NCBI GenBank assembly: GCA_025352225.1
Contig: JANXTT010000156.1
Coordinates: forward strand, 38,705 to 102,704
Direction: 5' to 3'
Length of the DNA stretch: 64,000 nt
From: Mucilaginibacter sp.
Lineage (GTDB): Bacteria > Bacteroidota > Bacteroidia > Sphingobacteriales > Sphingobacteriaceae
Under the pieces are notes generated by a model. It saw only the letters and a program-made list of their open reading frames with translations. It made no database searches and was not told the origin of the DNA. Below, piece by piece: positions 9,540 through 18,751 of this stretch. Position numbers and translations under genes: made by a program. Within the stretch, counting starts at the first letter, position 1; each line of letters begins with the position of its first letter.

Positions 9540-10937
9540 ATGGCTAGCAACACCTCTTTTATATTTCACCTTAAAAATCATTTGGGAATAGCTGTACTTA
9601 GTAAACTAGTGCCTATACTATCTATATTTTTGTATACCCGGTTTATGACCACATCTGATTATGGTATATTAAATTTATATAGTTCGTATTTAGGTCTTTT
9701 AGCTATAGTTTTAACATTTAACTTACATACCGCTATCGGGAGATACATTTATTCACCAGAAATTGTTTATTCCAAATTACTCTCAACAACATTTATTGCT
9801 GTTACCGTTATCTCGCTTTTAGTTTTTTTTATTATTTCGCTCAATATAACATATTTCCAAACTTACTTATCGCTCCCCAAAACTGTAATTATGTTGATGC
9901 TTGTTGTTGCCTATGGATCAATTATAGAATCAATATTTACTCAAATAGCTATTTTCAATGAAATGAGTTCTCTGCTACTAAAAACCATTACAATCAAAGC
10001 CATGGGAGCTTTTTTAATAAGTTTATTTTTCTTAGTAGTCTTAAAGAAAGATAAATTTCTGGCTATTTTTTTTGCTGATATATTTGTAAACATTGTATTG
10101 TGCATATATATAACAAAAAAAATTTGGGCCGATTTATACTTGATATTTGATAAAGAGTGCTTTAAACAAATGGGGTTATATTCTATTCCGTTGATACCCT
10201 ATATGTTAAGTTTGGCGTTACTATCACAATCCGATAGAATCATAATCAATCATTTCTTTGGAAAGTCTACAACAGGATTATATAGCTTAGCTTATAATGT
10301 TGGAATTTTACTTGTTATGGTTATATCAGCCATCTTAAATACGCTTAACTTATCTTTCTATAAAAATCTTAACAATAAAAATTATACTAAAGTAGCTACG
10401 GATTCTGATGCTATATATTACATAGCTGTAATATCAACGCTCGGAACCGTTTTATTCGGGGCTGATGTTATATCCCTGATTATAACTCCGAAATATAAGG
10501 ATTCGTTTAATTTAATTCCAATTGTGGCTATTGGAGGACTATGTTCAGCACTTTTTCAAATATGGGTTAGGATTATTGCCTATGTAAAAAAAACCTATCT
10601 GATTTCTATAATCTCAACTAGCGTAACTATTGTAAATATTACATTGAATATTCTACTAATTCCTGTTTATGGCTATAAAGTAGCTGCCGTAACAACGTTA
10701 TTAGCTTACTTATTAATGGCTCTAGCTTGCATGATTGTTGCAAACAAAATAGTAAACTTATTTCGGGTAAATATATTAAGATCCTATATGTATATTGTAA
10801 TATTAGGAGCAATATTTATATTTTTTGAGGTTATAAAAATGAAACTTATACTTGTATATATTATAAAATTTGCCATGTTAACATCATTATTTTTTCATTT
10901 AAAGCCCAAAATTTTACCTTTGTTCCAAAACGATTAA
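9540..10937 (+). CDS. wzx: Wzx-type polysaccharide flippase (MATE/MOP superfamily)
   Basis: A 465-residue, strongly hydrophobic protein with about 12-14 predicted membrane spans. It starts with the typical flippase pattern of a short amphipathic N-terminus, TRFMTTSDYGILNLY and an early S-N-L-like helix region. Members move undecaprenyl-linked repeat units across the inner membrane. It is followed 20 bases later by the Wzy-like polymerase. The region is very A/T-rich, as is common for wzx/wzy. Confidence 0.85.
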   Translation: MASNTSFIFHLKNHLGIAVLSKLVPILSIFLYTRFMTTSDYGILNLYSSYLGLLAIVLTFNLHTAIGRYIYSPEIVYSKLLSTTFIAVTVISLLVFFIISLNITYFQTYLSLPKTVIMLMLVVAYGSIIESIFTQIAIFNEMSSLLLKTITIKAMGAFLISLFFLVVLKKDKFLAIFFADIFVNIVLCIYITKKIWADLYLIFDKECFKQMGLYSIPLIPYMLSLALLSQSDRIIINHFFGKSTTGLYSLAYNVGILLVMVISAILNTLNLSFYKNLNNKNYTKVATDSDAIYYIAVISTLGTVLFGADVISLIITPKYKDSFNLIPIVAIGGLCSALFQIWVRIIAYVKKTYLISIISTSVTIVNITLNILLIPVYGYKVAAVTTLLAYLLMALACMIVANKIVNLFRVNILRSYMYIVILGAIFIFFEVIKMKLILVYIIKFAMLTSLFFHLKPKILPLFQND

Positions 10938-10957
10938 CAGCCTAAACACAAATTCTA

Positions 10958-12286
10958 ATGAGGTTAATATTTTATATATTTAGTTTGGTTGTTTTAAACC
11001 TTTTAATTGCTTTAGCTCCTTGGGGTAGTATTTACCTTTCGCTAATAATACTAATAACATATACTATCTATACTCCCAAATACATTTTTCATCCCAATAA
11101 TATGATATTTGCGTTTTATGGTTTGTATGTTGTATTATCAAGTTCACTAAATTTTTTTTTAGATGCCATTAACTGGGAATACGTTTTACCATGGGGACAA
11201 GTAATTTTTTGGAACACTTTTTCCAAATACACCTTTTTTGAAGCTGAATTTACCTTCCTGGTTTTATTTTTCACATTTTTTTGGTTTTCAAAAGATAATA
11301 AAGCTAGAAACTTAAAGAATTTTAAAGTGATACTTAATGAAAATTATTTAAAAGTTTTATATGCTTTAACTTTCTTTCTGATATTAGTTTTCATTCAAAT
11401 TACTGCTGGTTTGCAAAGTTGGTTGAGCGACTATAGTATGACTTATTTAAGTAAAAGAGAAGGGCATGGGTTACTAAATGTAATTATAATAGTGCTAGGC
11501 AACATTGTTACATTTATGTTAGGCATTAAATTTTATTATTCTAAACAAAAAAAAGTATTACTTTTTACACTTTTATTAATTATGGCGTTATCATTTGTAA
11601 ATGGTATAAAAAGTAGATTTATATTTCTGCTTATCGTTTTTCTTTCACCATACTTAATGATGGTGAAGTTTAAATTTAAGTGGTTTTTAATTTTGGCAAT
11701 AGCCTTTATTGTTTTGCTTTATACAGGAACTTTAATACGAACCGAGGGGTTTTATTCCAGCGGACCCTTTTTTATAGAAATGCTAGTAGGTTATTTTAAC
11801 TCTTTTCAATTACATGATTATGTTGTAAAAACAAGAGACCCTGCTCTGCTTCAAACAGTTTTCCAAATCTTCATTAAACCGATGCAAATGCTTGACCTTG
11901 CGGGGCCAGATGCAAATTTTGACATAAGCGTAATGTTAACCAAAGAATTTTTTCCGGATCAGTGGTATAAAGAACATGCTACCCAACAATGGCCTTTGGA
12001 TACAGAATTATACTTAAATTATTATGGTCCGTGGCTTTCATGGATAATGCTAACTATTTACACCTTTTTTGTTTCAAAACTTTACAGATCGGCAATAGTT
12101 AAGAGAAACTTCCACATAATGCCAATATATATAATGGAGTTCCAAAGAATATTTAGCACAATGCGTGGAACATTAATACCATGGGAAGTATTTATCTATA
12201 TTGCTCAATATTTAATAATTTATGTAATATGTAAATTATGTATCAAATTCGAATACGATAAACCGACAGAAAGCAGTCTACAGTAG
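10958..12286 (+). CDS. wzy: Wzy-type O-antigen/oligosaccharide repeat polymerase
   Basis: A 442-residue multi-span membrane protein (about 10-12 hydrophobic segments) with a large periplasmic loop near residues 300-355 (roughly from the KPMQMLDLAG segment to the LYLNYYGP segment). This layout, the low sequence similarity and the place right after wzx are those of Wzy polymerases, which join repeat units at the periplasmic face. The call rests on topology and context more than on motifs. The sequence near residue 225 (IKSRFIFLLIVFLSPY) resembles the R-containing segment often seen in O-antigen polymerases. Confidence 0.75.
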   Translation: MRLIFYIFSLVVLNLLIALAPWGSIYLSLIILITYTIYTPKYIFHPNNMIFAFYGLYVVLSSSLNFFLDAINWEYVLPWGQVIFWNTFSKYTFFEAEFTFLVLFFTFFWFSKDNKARNLKNFKVILNENYLKVLYALTFFLILVFIQITAGLQSWLSDYSMTYLSKREGHGLLNVIIIVLGNIVTFMLGIKFYYSKQKKVLLFTLLLIMALSFVNGIKSRFIFLLIVFLSPYLMMVKFKFKWFLILAIAFIVLLYTGTLIRTEGFYSSGPFFIEMLVGYFNSFQLHDYVVKTRDPALLQTVFQIFIKPMQMLDLAGPDANFDISVMLTKEFFPDQWYKEHATQQWPLDTELYLNYYGPWLSWIMLTIYTFFVSKLYRSAIVKRNFHIMPIYIMEFQRIFSTMRGTLIPWEVFIYIAQYLIIYVICKLCIKFEYDKPTESSLQ

Positions 12287-12326
12287 GACTAAACATTGCA
12301 TGATTAAATGAAATTCTATATTAATA

Positions 12327-13460
12327 ATGGCCAAATCATCACAAATAGCAAAACTTCTTATTACCGCCTTACAAAACGAAATAATATTAGATATAGATAT
12401 TAGAAATAGGATATATCACGACAATAAATTCTCGAACTTGCCGAACTACAAATTAATGAAGCAAGTATCCTTAAAATCAAAGCTGAAATTTTTATATTGG
12501 CCTTTTATCTGGGCATCATTTTTTATAATTCCGTTTAGAACAGTATTATTGGCAATATGTTCTTTCCTCATACGTGTCGTTTATAAAAAAAAGATAACTC
12601 AAAATGGATTACATGTAATAGCTACCACTGTTAATAACAAAAAAATAATTTGCGAAGCGTTAAATTTGAGCAACATAACTTATTGCGATATAGATTATAA
12701 CATTTTCAATTATAAAACACTTAGCAAGTCACTCAGTATTAAGGAACTTTATACAAGCTTTAAAGCTTGCTTGTGTTTATATTGGTTAATTATTTGGCAC
12801 AATAAAAAACAAATGTTTGATTTGGTTTTGCATTCTTATGATGCGACTATACTTATTATGTTAATAAACTATATTCAAAATAACCCCGATCAAAGTTTTA
12901 TTACCGACGATCACTATCAACGCTGGGCATATATACTTTCAAACACCTCTACAAAAGTTTATATTGTACAACATGGATTTATAGATGGCAACCTTAATTT
13001 TAAAAATAAGTTCGGGAACGTTACATTGCTATTCGTAAAACATAAAAGCTTTATTCCAATTTTTGAAAAATATTTCAAAATAGAAAAATCTGAAACATAT
13101 TTATCAACGACGAATTTAATAGAAACCCCGTTTAGCAAGAATGCTGTTTTATTAGCATCTTCTTATCCAACGATAGATATGGAAATAGCATTTTTAAAAG
13201 AGTTAAGAAAAACTTGTACATGCCCTGTTATCATTAAACTACATCCAAACCATGCATACGACGATAGGAAGGATGTTTTATTATCGTATGCAACCTACAT
13301 TAGCAAAAGCACCGAAAATTTGTATTGTAAGGTATTCATAAGTTATAATTCATTTTTAGAATATGATTACAAATCGCAGAATATAATAACTTATTCTCTT
13401 AAAGAAAATGGCTTGGAACAAGTTTTGATAGATGTTAGAACGGACATAATGTGCGATTAA
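12327..13460 (+). CDS. Putative GT-B-like glycosyltransferase / capsule synthesis protein
   Basis: A 377-residue protein I cannot place firmly. It has a hydrophobic segment at about residues 52-85 that may associate with the membrane. A QHGFIDG motif lies near residue 214 and a KLHPNH motif near residue 303. This pair is typical of GT-B-fold enzymes related to CDP-glycerol glycerophosphotransferases and polysialyltransferases, where the two histidines contact the donor. Its position between Wzy and the amidotransferase supports a transferase acting on the repeat unit. A nonulosonate transferase is an attractive but untested possibility. Confidence 0.55.
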   Translation: MAKSSQIAKLLITALQNEIILDIDIRNRIYHDNKFSNLPNYKLMKQVSLKSKLKFLYWPFIWASFFIIPFRTVLLAICSFLIRVVYKKKITQNGLHVIATTVNNKKIICEALNLSNITYCDIDYNIFNYKTLSKSLSIKELYTSFKACLCLYWLIIWHNKKQMFDLVLHSYDATILIMLINYIQNNPDQSFITDDHYQRWAYILSNTSTKVYIVQHGFIDGNLNFKNKFGNVTLLFVKHKSFIPIFEKYFKIEKSETYLSTTNLIETPFSKNAVLLASSYPTIDMEIAFLKELRKTCTCPVIIKLHPNHAYDDRKDVLLSYATYISKSTENLYCKVFISYNSFLEYDYKSQNIITYSLKENGLEQVLIDVRTDIMCD

Positions 13461-13544
13461 CTAAGATATAAGCAGGATATATATTGAATTATAGTATCTT
13501 TATCGTTTCTTAAAGAAACTGTAAATAATTATTATTTCTTAACT

Positions 13545-14687
13545 ATGGACTACAAAGAATACCAAATATGTACAAAAACAATAATGGATACCTCAGACCC
13601 CAATATCATATTTAATGATAAAGGAGAGAGCGACTATTACTTAAATTTTCGAAATAATATTCTGCCCAACTGGCATACTGGCGATGCAGGCAGACAGGAG
13701 TTAATGCGTATTGCCGACAAGATAAAAAAAGGAAGCAAAAATAGAGATTTTGATTGTATTATTGGATTAAGCGGCGGTTTAGATAGTTCATATTGCGCAT
13801 TTGTGGCTAAAGAAATAATGGGTTTAAGGCCCCTTATATTTCACGTTGATGCCGGTTGGAATACCCAACAGGCTGTAGAAAATATAGAATGTTTGGTAGA
13901 TGGTTTAGAACTGGATCTATATACCGAGGTAATAAACTGGGAAGAAATTAAAGATTTACAATTAGCGTTTTTTAAATCTCAAATCCCAGATCAAGATTTG
14001 GTGCAAGATTATGCTTTCTTTTCAGCTTTATACCAATTTGCACATAAAAATAAAATTAAATATGTTTTAACAGGTGGTAATTTCAGTACCGAATGTTGCC
14101 GGGAGCCTGAAGAATGGGGTGGATATCCAGGTATTGATAAAACTTTGGTTATGGATATTCATAAAAAATTTGGGAGCCGTCCACTAAAAACCTTCCCGAT
14201 AGTAGATATTTTGGTATATAAAATATATTATAAATATGTACTGGGCATGGAGATATTTAAACCGTTAAATCTAGTACCTTATATAAAAGAAGAAGCAGAG
14301 ATGTTATTGAAAGAAAAATTTGGCTGGCAAAAATTCTTGCATAAACATCATGAATCGCGGTTTACAAGGTTTTATGAAGATTATTGGCTTCCAAAAAAGT
14401 TTGGATTTGAAAAACGAAGAGCCCATTTTTCTAGCCTGATATTAACCGGACAAATGACCAGGGAGGAAGCGTTAAAAAGGATTTCAAAGCCTGAATTAGA
14501 TGAGCAATTTCTGGAAAAAGAATTTGAATATGTGGCTCATAAATTGGACTTGACCATAGAAGAACTCACCTCAATTTTTAATGGGCCTAATAAAACGTAC
14601 AAAGATTATAAAAACAAAATAGGTATTATAAAGTTGGGCTCAAAAATGATGAGCTTATTAGGTTTGGAGAAAAGATTGTTTAGATGA
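13545..14687 (+). CDS. N-acetyl sugar amidotransferase (WbpG/PseA/LegA family)
   Basis: A 380-residue ATP-PPase enzyme with the P-loop-like motif LSGGLDSS at about residues 75-82 and a conserved TGGNFSTECCREPEEWGG region. Family members convert an N-acetyl group of a sugar into an acetamidino group, using ammonia supplied by a HisH/HisF-like pair. Exactly such a pair follows, with a four-base overlap to hisH. The substrate here could be the nonulosonic acid of this locus (as with PseA or the Leg5Am7Ac enzyme) or another acetamido sugar. Confidence 0.88.
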   Translation: MDYKEYQICTKTIMDTSDPNIIFNDKGESDYYLNFRNNILPNWHTGDAGRQELMRIADKIKKGSKNRDFDCIIGLSGGLDSSYCAFVAKEIMGLRPLIFHVDAGWNTQQAVENIECLVDGLELDLYTEVINWEEIKDLQLAFFKSQIPDQDLVQDYAFFSALYQFAHKNKIKYVLTGGNFSTECCREPEEWGGYPGIDKTLVMDIHKKFGSRPLKTFPIVDILVYKIYYKYVLGMEIFKPLNLVPYIKEEAEMLLKEKFGWQKFLHKHHESRFTRFYEDYWLPKKFGFEKRRAHFSSLILTGQMTREEALKRISKPELDEQFLEKEFEYVAHKLDLTIEELTSIFNGPNKTYKDYKNKIGIIKLGSKMMSLLGLEKRLFR

Positions 14688-15298
14688 TAGTATTAATTGA
14701 TTACGGTTTAGGCAATATTAACGCCTTTGTGAATGTTTTTAAAAGGGTAAATATACCTGTAAAAACAGCTAAAAATGCAGATGAATTAAATGGAGCTATC
14801 AAACTTATTCTGCCTGGTGTTGGAGCATTTGATCATGCAATGTTTGAACTTGATCGATCAGGAATGAGAAACGAACTTGATCATTTGGTTTTACAAAAAA
14901 AAGTACCTGTAATTGGAATTTGTGTAGGCATGCAAATGTTAGGCAATTCAAGCGATGAGGGCAATTTACCAGGTCTTGGATGGATAGACGCCGAAATTAA
15001 AAAATTTGATGAAAACACTATAAATCAAAAAACAAAACTTCCTCATATGGGATGGAACGATGTAAAGCCTATAAAGGACACTAAATTATTTGAAGACTTA
15101 GAGAAAGATGCTTTGTTTTATTTTTTACATTCGTATTATTTCAAATGTAATAATGAGAACGATATTATTGCCACTTCTTTTTATGGTACTGAATTTACGT
15201 GTGCTACCAAACATGATAATGTTTACGGGGTTCAATTTCATCCCGAAAAAAGCCATAATTATGGTGAAAAATTACTGCATAATTTTGCAAAACTGTAA
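14684..15298 (+). CDS. hisH: HisH-like glutaminase subunit for the sugar amidotransferase
   Basis: A class I glutamine amidotransferase of 204 residues. The catalytic Cys is in ICVGMQML near residue 81, and the His-Glu pair in QFHPEKS near residues 185-187, so the triad is complete. The PGVGAFD oxyanion-loop region is also intact. It is embedded between the sugar amidotransferase and a HisF-like gene with no other histidine genes nearby. It therefore most likely feeds ammonia to sugar amidination rather than to histidine synthesis. Confidence 0.88.
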   Translation: MIVLIDYGLGNINAFVNVFKRVNIPVKTAKNADELNGAIKLILPGVGAFDHAMFELDRSGMRNELDHLVLQKKVPVIGICVGMQMLGNSSDEGNLPGLGWIDAEIKKFDENTINQKTKLPHMGWNDVKPIKDTKLFEDLEKDALFYFLHSYYFKCNNENDIIATSFYGTEFTCATKHDNVYGVQFHPEKSHNYGEKLLHNFAKL

Positions 15299-15301
15299 CT
15301 G

Positions 15302-16072
15302 ATGTTAAGACCCAGAATTATTCCCAGTCTTCTAATTCATGATAAAGGACTGGTAAAAACTGTACATTTTAAAAACCCCAAATACGTAGGCGACCCTATT
15401 AACGCCGTTAAAATATTTAATGAAAAAGAAGTAGATGAGTTGGCTGTTTTTGATATCGATGCCTCCGTACACAACCGGGAGCCGGATTACAATTTAATAG
15501 AACGTTTAGCCAATCAAAGCCGTATGCCATTATGTTATGGTGGAGGGGTTAAAACCGTGCAACAGGCACATCGCATTTTTGGATTAGGTATTGAAAAGAT
15601 CGCGTTGAGCTCGGCTATTATTAATCGTCCTGAAATAGTTACTGAAATAGCTAACCGTGTTGGTACACAAAGTGTAGTTGCCGTGCTTGACGTTAAAAAA
15701 AAAATATTAGGAGGCTACGAAATTTATACTCATAATGGAAAAAAAGCTTCCGGTTTAAACCCTTTTCAGTTTGCAATTAAATTACAGGAGCTAGGTATCG
15801 GCGAAATTGTAATAAACTCCATCGATCAGGATGGTACCATGAAGGGCTTTGATATGACTTTGATAAACAGTATAAGAGACGTAGTATCTATTCCTTTAAC
15901 CGTTTTAGGTGGTGCAGGCTCTTTGGATGATATTGGTAAAGTTATAAAAAAACACGGTGTTATAGGTGTTGCAGCAGGTAGTCTCTTTGTTTTTAAAGGC
16001 GTGTATAAGGCTGTCCTAATCAATTATCCCAATAGAAAAGAGAAGGACGAATTAATCTTTAAGAATTCATAA
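15302..16072 (+). CDS. HisF-like ammonia-channel subunit lacking the catalytic Asp11
   Basis: A 256-residue beta/alpha barrel clearly related to HisF (IIPSL start, CYGGGVKT, SIDQDGTMKGFD, LGGAGSLDD). Aligned to the well-known Thermotoga HisF numbering without gaps at the N-terminus, the catalytic Asp11 is Leu and Cys9 is Ser, while Asp130 is kept (VLDVKKK). Loss of Asp11 argues against imidazole-glycerol-phosphate synthesis. It fits a protein kept for docking the glutaminase and passing ammonia to the upstream amidotransferase. It starts three bases after hisH ends. Confidence 0.85.
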   Translation: MLRPRIIPSLLIHDKGLVKTVHFKNPKYVGDPINAVKIFNEKEVDELAVFDIDASVHNREPDYNLIERLANQSRMPLCYGGGVKTVQQAHRIFGLGIEKIALSSAIINRPEIVTEIANRVGTQSVVAVLDVKKKILGGYEIYTHNGKKASGLNPFQFAIKLQELGIGEIVINSIDQDGTMKGFDMTLINSIRDVVSIPLTVLGGAGSLDDIGKVIKKHGVIGVAAGSLFVFKGVYKAVLINYPNRKEKDELIFKNS

Positions 16073-16106
16073 AAACCATCTATCCTTAATTTATAAAAAA
16101 CAACTT

Positions 16107-17147
16107 ATGCTTAATGATAAAATACTCTTAATAACCGGCGGGACGGGATCTTTTGGAAACGCTGTTCTGAATAGATTTTTACATACTGATCATTTTAAAG
16201 AAATACGCATATTCAGTCGTGATGAAAAAAAACAAGATGACATGCGCAATCAGCTTAAAAATGAAAAGCTAAAATTTTATATTGGCGATGTTCGTGACTA
16301 TAATAGTATAGAAAGAGCTATGCACGGTGTTGACTATGTGTTTCATGCAGCAGCTTTAAAACAAGTACCTTCCTGCGAGTTTTTTCCTTTGGAAGCTACC
16401 AAAACCAATGTTTTTGGCACCCAAAATACTATTGATGCCGCCATTGCTAATAAAGTTACAAAAATAATTTGTTTAAGCACTGATAAAGCTGCCTACCCTA
16501 TTAACGCAATGGGCATATCAAAGGCACTTATGGAAAAAGTTGCTATTGCGGCTTCAAGAAACATTATTAACGATACAACCACAGTTTGTTTAACGCGTTA
16601 TGGCAATGTAATGGCTTCAAGAGGCTCCGTAATACCTCTATTTTTAAAGCAAATCAAAGAAGGTAAAACACTTACCATAACGGATCCTCATATGACACGT
16701 TTTTTAATGTCGCTTGAAGAAGCTGTAGAACTGGTGCTATTCGCATTTGAACATGGTAACCAGGGAGACTTATTTGTAAATAAAGCCCCAGCCGGTACAA
16801 TTGGCGATTTGGCATTAGCCTTAAAACAATTATGTAATGCCAATAATGAAATTAAAATTATAGGTACACGACATGGTGAAAAACTATATGAAACCTTATG
16901 CACAAGGGAAGAAATGAAAAAAGCTGAAGATATGGGCGCTTTTTATAGAATTCCGGCTGATAACAGAAACTTAAATTATAATCAATATTTTTCTGAAGGA
17001 GAAGCTGATATTTCCAAAATTGAGGATTACCATTCGCACAACACTAAACAATTAGGGGTTGAGGGCATGAAAGTACTTTTATCACAACTTCCATTGATTA
17101 AAAAAGAAGTTTTTGGCAACCAAGATGCCTTACAATATCCGGCATAA
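16107..17147 (+). CDS. fnlA: UDP-N-acetylglucosamine 4,6-dehydratase/epimerase (FnlA/CapE/WbjB type)
   Basis: First enzyme of UDP-L-FucNAc synthesis, converting UDP-GlcNAc to a 4-keto-6-deoxy-talose intermediate. The 346-residue protein has the extended-SDR motif TGGTGSFGNAV. It also has the HAAALKQVPSCE segment, STDKA, and NAMGISKALMEK, where the usual YxxxK is Met-x-x-x-Lys as in the inverting dehydratases. GNVMASRGSVIPLF and ITDPHMTRFLMS are family hallmarks. It heads a fnlA-cupin-fnlB-fnlC-GT order, which strongly supports the assignment. Confidence 0.92.
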   Translation: MLNDKILLITGGTGSFGNAVLNRFLHTDHFKEIRIFSRDEKKQDDMRNQLKNEKLKFYIGDVRDYNSIERAMHGVDYVFHAAALKQVPSCEFFPLEATKTNVFGTQNTIDAAIANKVTKIICLSTDKAAYPINAMGISKALMEKVAIAASRNIINDTTTVCLTRYGNVMASRGSVIPLFLKQIKEGKTLTITDPHMTRFLMSLEEAVELVLFAFEHGNQGDLFVNKAPAGTIGDLALALKQLCNANNEIKIIGTRHGEKLYETLCTREEMKKAEDMGAFYRIPADNRNLNYNQYFSEGEADISKIEDYHSHNTKQLGVEGMKVLLSQLPLIKKEVFGNQDALQYPA

Positions 17148-17150
17148 CCA

Positions 17151-17585
17151 ATGATTAAACAACCACAATTTATAGCAGGGGGATCTCATAAAGATGAAAG
17201 AGGGACGGTTTCTTTTATAAACGATTTTAAAATGGATGAGGTTAAAAGGCTTTACTTCATTGAACATCCTGATATAAATATGGTTAGGGCATGGCAAGGT
17301 CATAAAAAAGAGCAAAAATGGTTCTATGTATCAAGTGGTAGTTTCAAAGTTATTGCTATAAAACCAAACGATTGGGAAAATCCTTCAAACTACCTCGATT
17401 TAAAACAATTTGTGTTGGCTGCCGGTAGCCCCGGTATTTTGTATATACCAGGCGGCTATGCAAATGGATTTAAAGCACTTGAACCTCATTCAATAATTAC
17501 TGTATTCTCTGATTTTACAGTTGAACAATCAGCACAAGATAATTATAGATTTGATCCGGATTTATGGTTTAATTGGGAAACATAA
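17151..17585 (+). CDS. Small cupin, RmlC/WxcM-like sugar epimerase
   Basis: A single-domain RmlC-like cupin of 144 residues (DERGTVSFIND, VRAWQGHKKEQKWFYVSSGSF, LYIPGGYANGF). It is shorter than full dTDP-4-keto-rhamnose 3,5-epimerases, and its active site is only partly comparable. Similar genes often sit between the FnlA and FnlB homologues of Bacteroidota. It starts three bases after fnlA. It may assist epimerisation in the L-FucNAc route or act on a related 4-keto sugar. Confidence 0.75.
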   Translation: MIKQPQFIAGGSHKDERGTVSFINDFKMDEVKRLYFIEHPDINMVRAWQGHKKEQKWFYVSSGSFKVIAIKPNDWENPSNYLDLKQFVLAAGSPGILYIPGGYANGFKALEPHSIITVFSDFTVEQSAQDNYRFDPDLWFNWET

Positions 17586-17618
17586 TTTGCATTATTTTTT
17601 TAAATTATAATTATACTA

Positions 17619-18737
17619 ATGATTAAAGTAGGAATAACAGGTCAGAAAGGATTTATTGGCCAGCATTTATATAATACACTAGGTCTTTTTCCTCAAGAAT
17701 TTGAACGTATAGAATATCATCGCGACTGGTTCGATGATGAAACTAAACTAAATAATTTTGTTTCCAATTGTGATGTAATTGTACATTTAGCTGCAATGAA
17801 CAGGCATAACGATGCAAATGTAATTTATAAGAACAATGTAAGCCTAGTTCAAAAACTAGTAGGTGCGTTACAAAACGCACAAAGCAAGGCACATATTTTA
17901 TTTTCCTCTTCATCACAAGAAGAAAAAGGCAATCTTTATGGAAAAAGCAAAAAAGATGGACGAGAACATTTAGCCAACTGGGCCAAAAATGCGGGAGGCA
18001 AATTTACCGGGCTAGTTATTCCTAATGTATTCGGACCTTTTGGGCACCCTTATTACAACTCTTTCATTGCTACATTTTGTCATCAACTAACCCAAAATGA
18101 ACAACCCAAAATTGATGTAGATAGCACCGTAAAATTGATCTATGTTCAAGACTTGGTTGAACAAATAATTCATCACATCAGAAACCATACCGATGCTGAT
18201 TTGGTTACTATACCGCATACTTCTGCGTACAAAGTTTCCGACATCCTAATATTATTAGATGGCTTCAAAAAACAATACATGGAAGGAGGAGTAATTCCTA
18301 ATTTGTCCAATACATTTGAACTTAACCTATTTAACACCTTCAGATGCTATATGGATGTTAAACAACACTTTCCTGTTAAGTTTACCCAACACACTGATGC
18401 AAGGGGAGCGTTTGTTGAGGTTATTAAACTAAATGACGGAGGCCAAGTTTCATTTTCAACCACAGTTAGCGGAATAACCCGGGGAAACCATTACCATACT
18501 CGTAAAATTGAACGTTTTGCAGTAATCAAAGGCGAAGCATTGATTCAATTACGAAAAATAGCCACAGATGATGTTTTAGATTTTTATCTTTCAGGCACGG
18601 AGCCGGCCTATGTAGATATGCCTATTTGGTATACACATAACATTAAAAATATCGGTTCGGATGATTTGTACACTATATTCTGGATCAATGAGTTTTTTAA
18701 TCCAGCTGACCCTGATACCTATTTTGAAACTGTTTAA
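17619..18737 (+). CDS. fnlB: UDP-2-acetamido-2,6-dideoxy-hexulose reductase (FnlB/CapF type)
   Basis: A two-domain protein of 372 residues. The N-terminal SDR reductase domain (GITGQKGFIGQHL, HLAAMNRH, YGKSKKDGRE) is followed from about residue 255 by a cupin epimerase domain (THDARG-like HTDARGAFVEV, GNHYHTRKIERFAVIKGEA). This fusion is characteristic of CapF/FnlB, which epimerises and reduces the FnlA product. It lies between the small cupin and the FnlC homologue. Confidence 0.92.
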   Translation: MIKVGITGQKGFIGQHLYNTLGLFPQEFERIEYHRDWFDDETKLNNFVSNCDVIVHLAAMNRHNDANVIYKNNVSLVQKLVGALQNAQSKAHILFSSSSQEEKGNLYGKSKKDGREHLANWAKNAGGKFTGLVIPNVFGPFGHPYYNSFIATFCHQLTQNEQPKIDVDSTVKLIYVQDLVEQIIHHIRNHTDADLVTIPHTSAYKVSDILILLDGFKKQYMEGGVIPNLSNTFELNLFNTFRCYMDVKQHFPVKFTQHTDARGAFVEVIKLNDGGQVSFSTTVSGITRGNHYHTRKIERFAVIKGEALIQLRKIATDDVLDFYLSGTEPAYVDMPIWYTHNIKNIGSDDLYTIFWINEFFNPADPDTYFETV

Positions 18738-18751
18738 AACAAGCTTTATTT

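Noticed and set aside
13545..16072. Histidine biosynthesis operon fragment (hisH-hisF)
   Set aside because: No other his gene is present, the HisF copy lacks Asp11, and the pair is coupled to a sugar amidotransferase, so a polysaccharide role is more likely.
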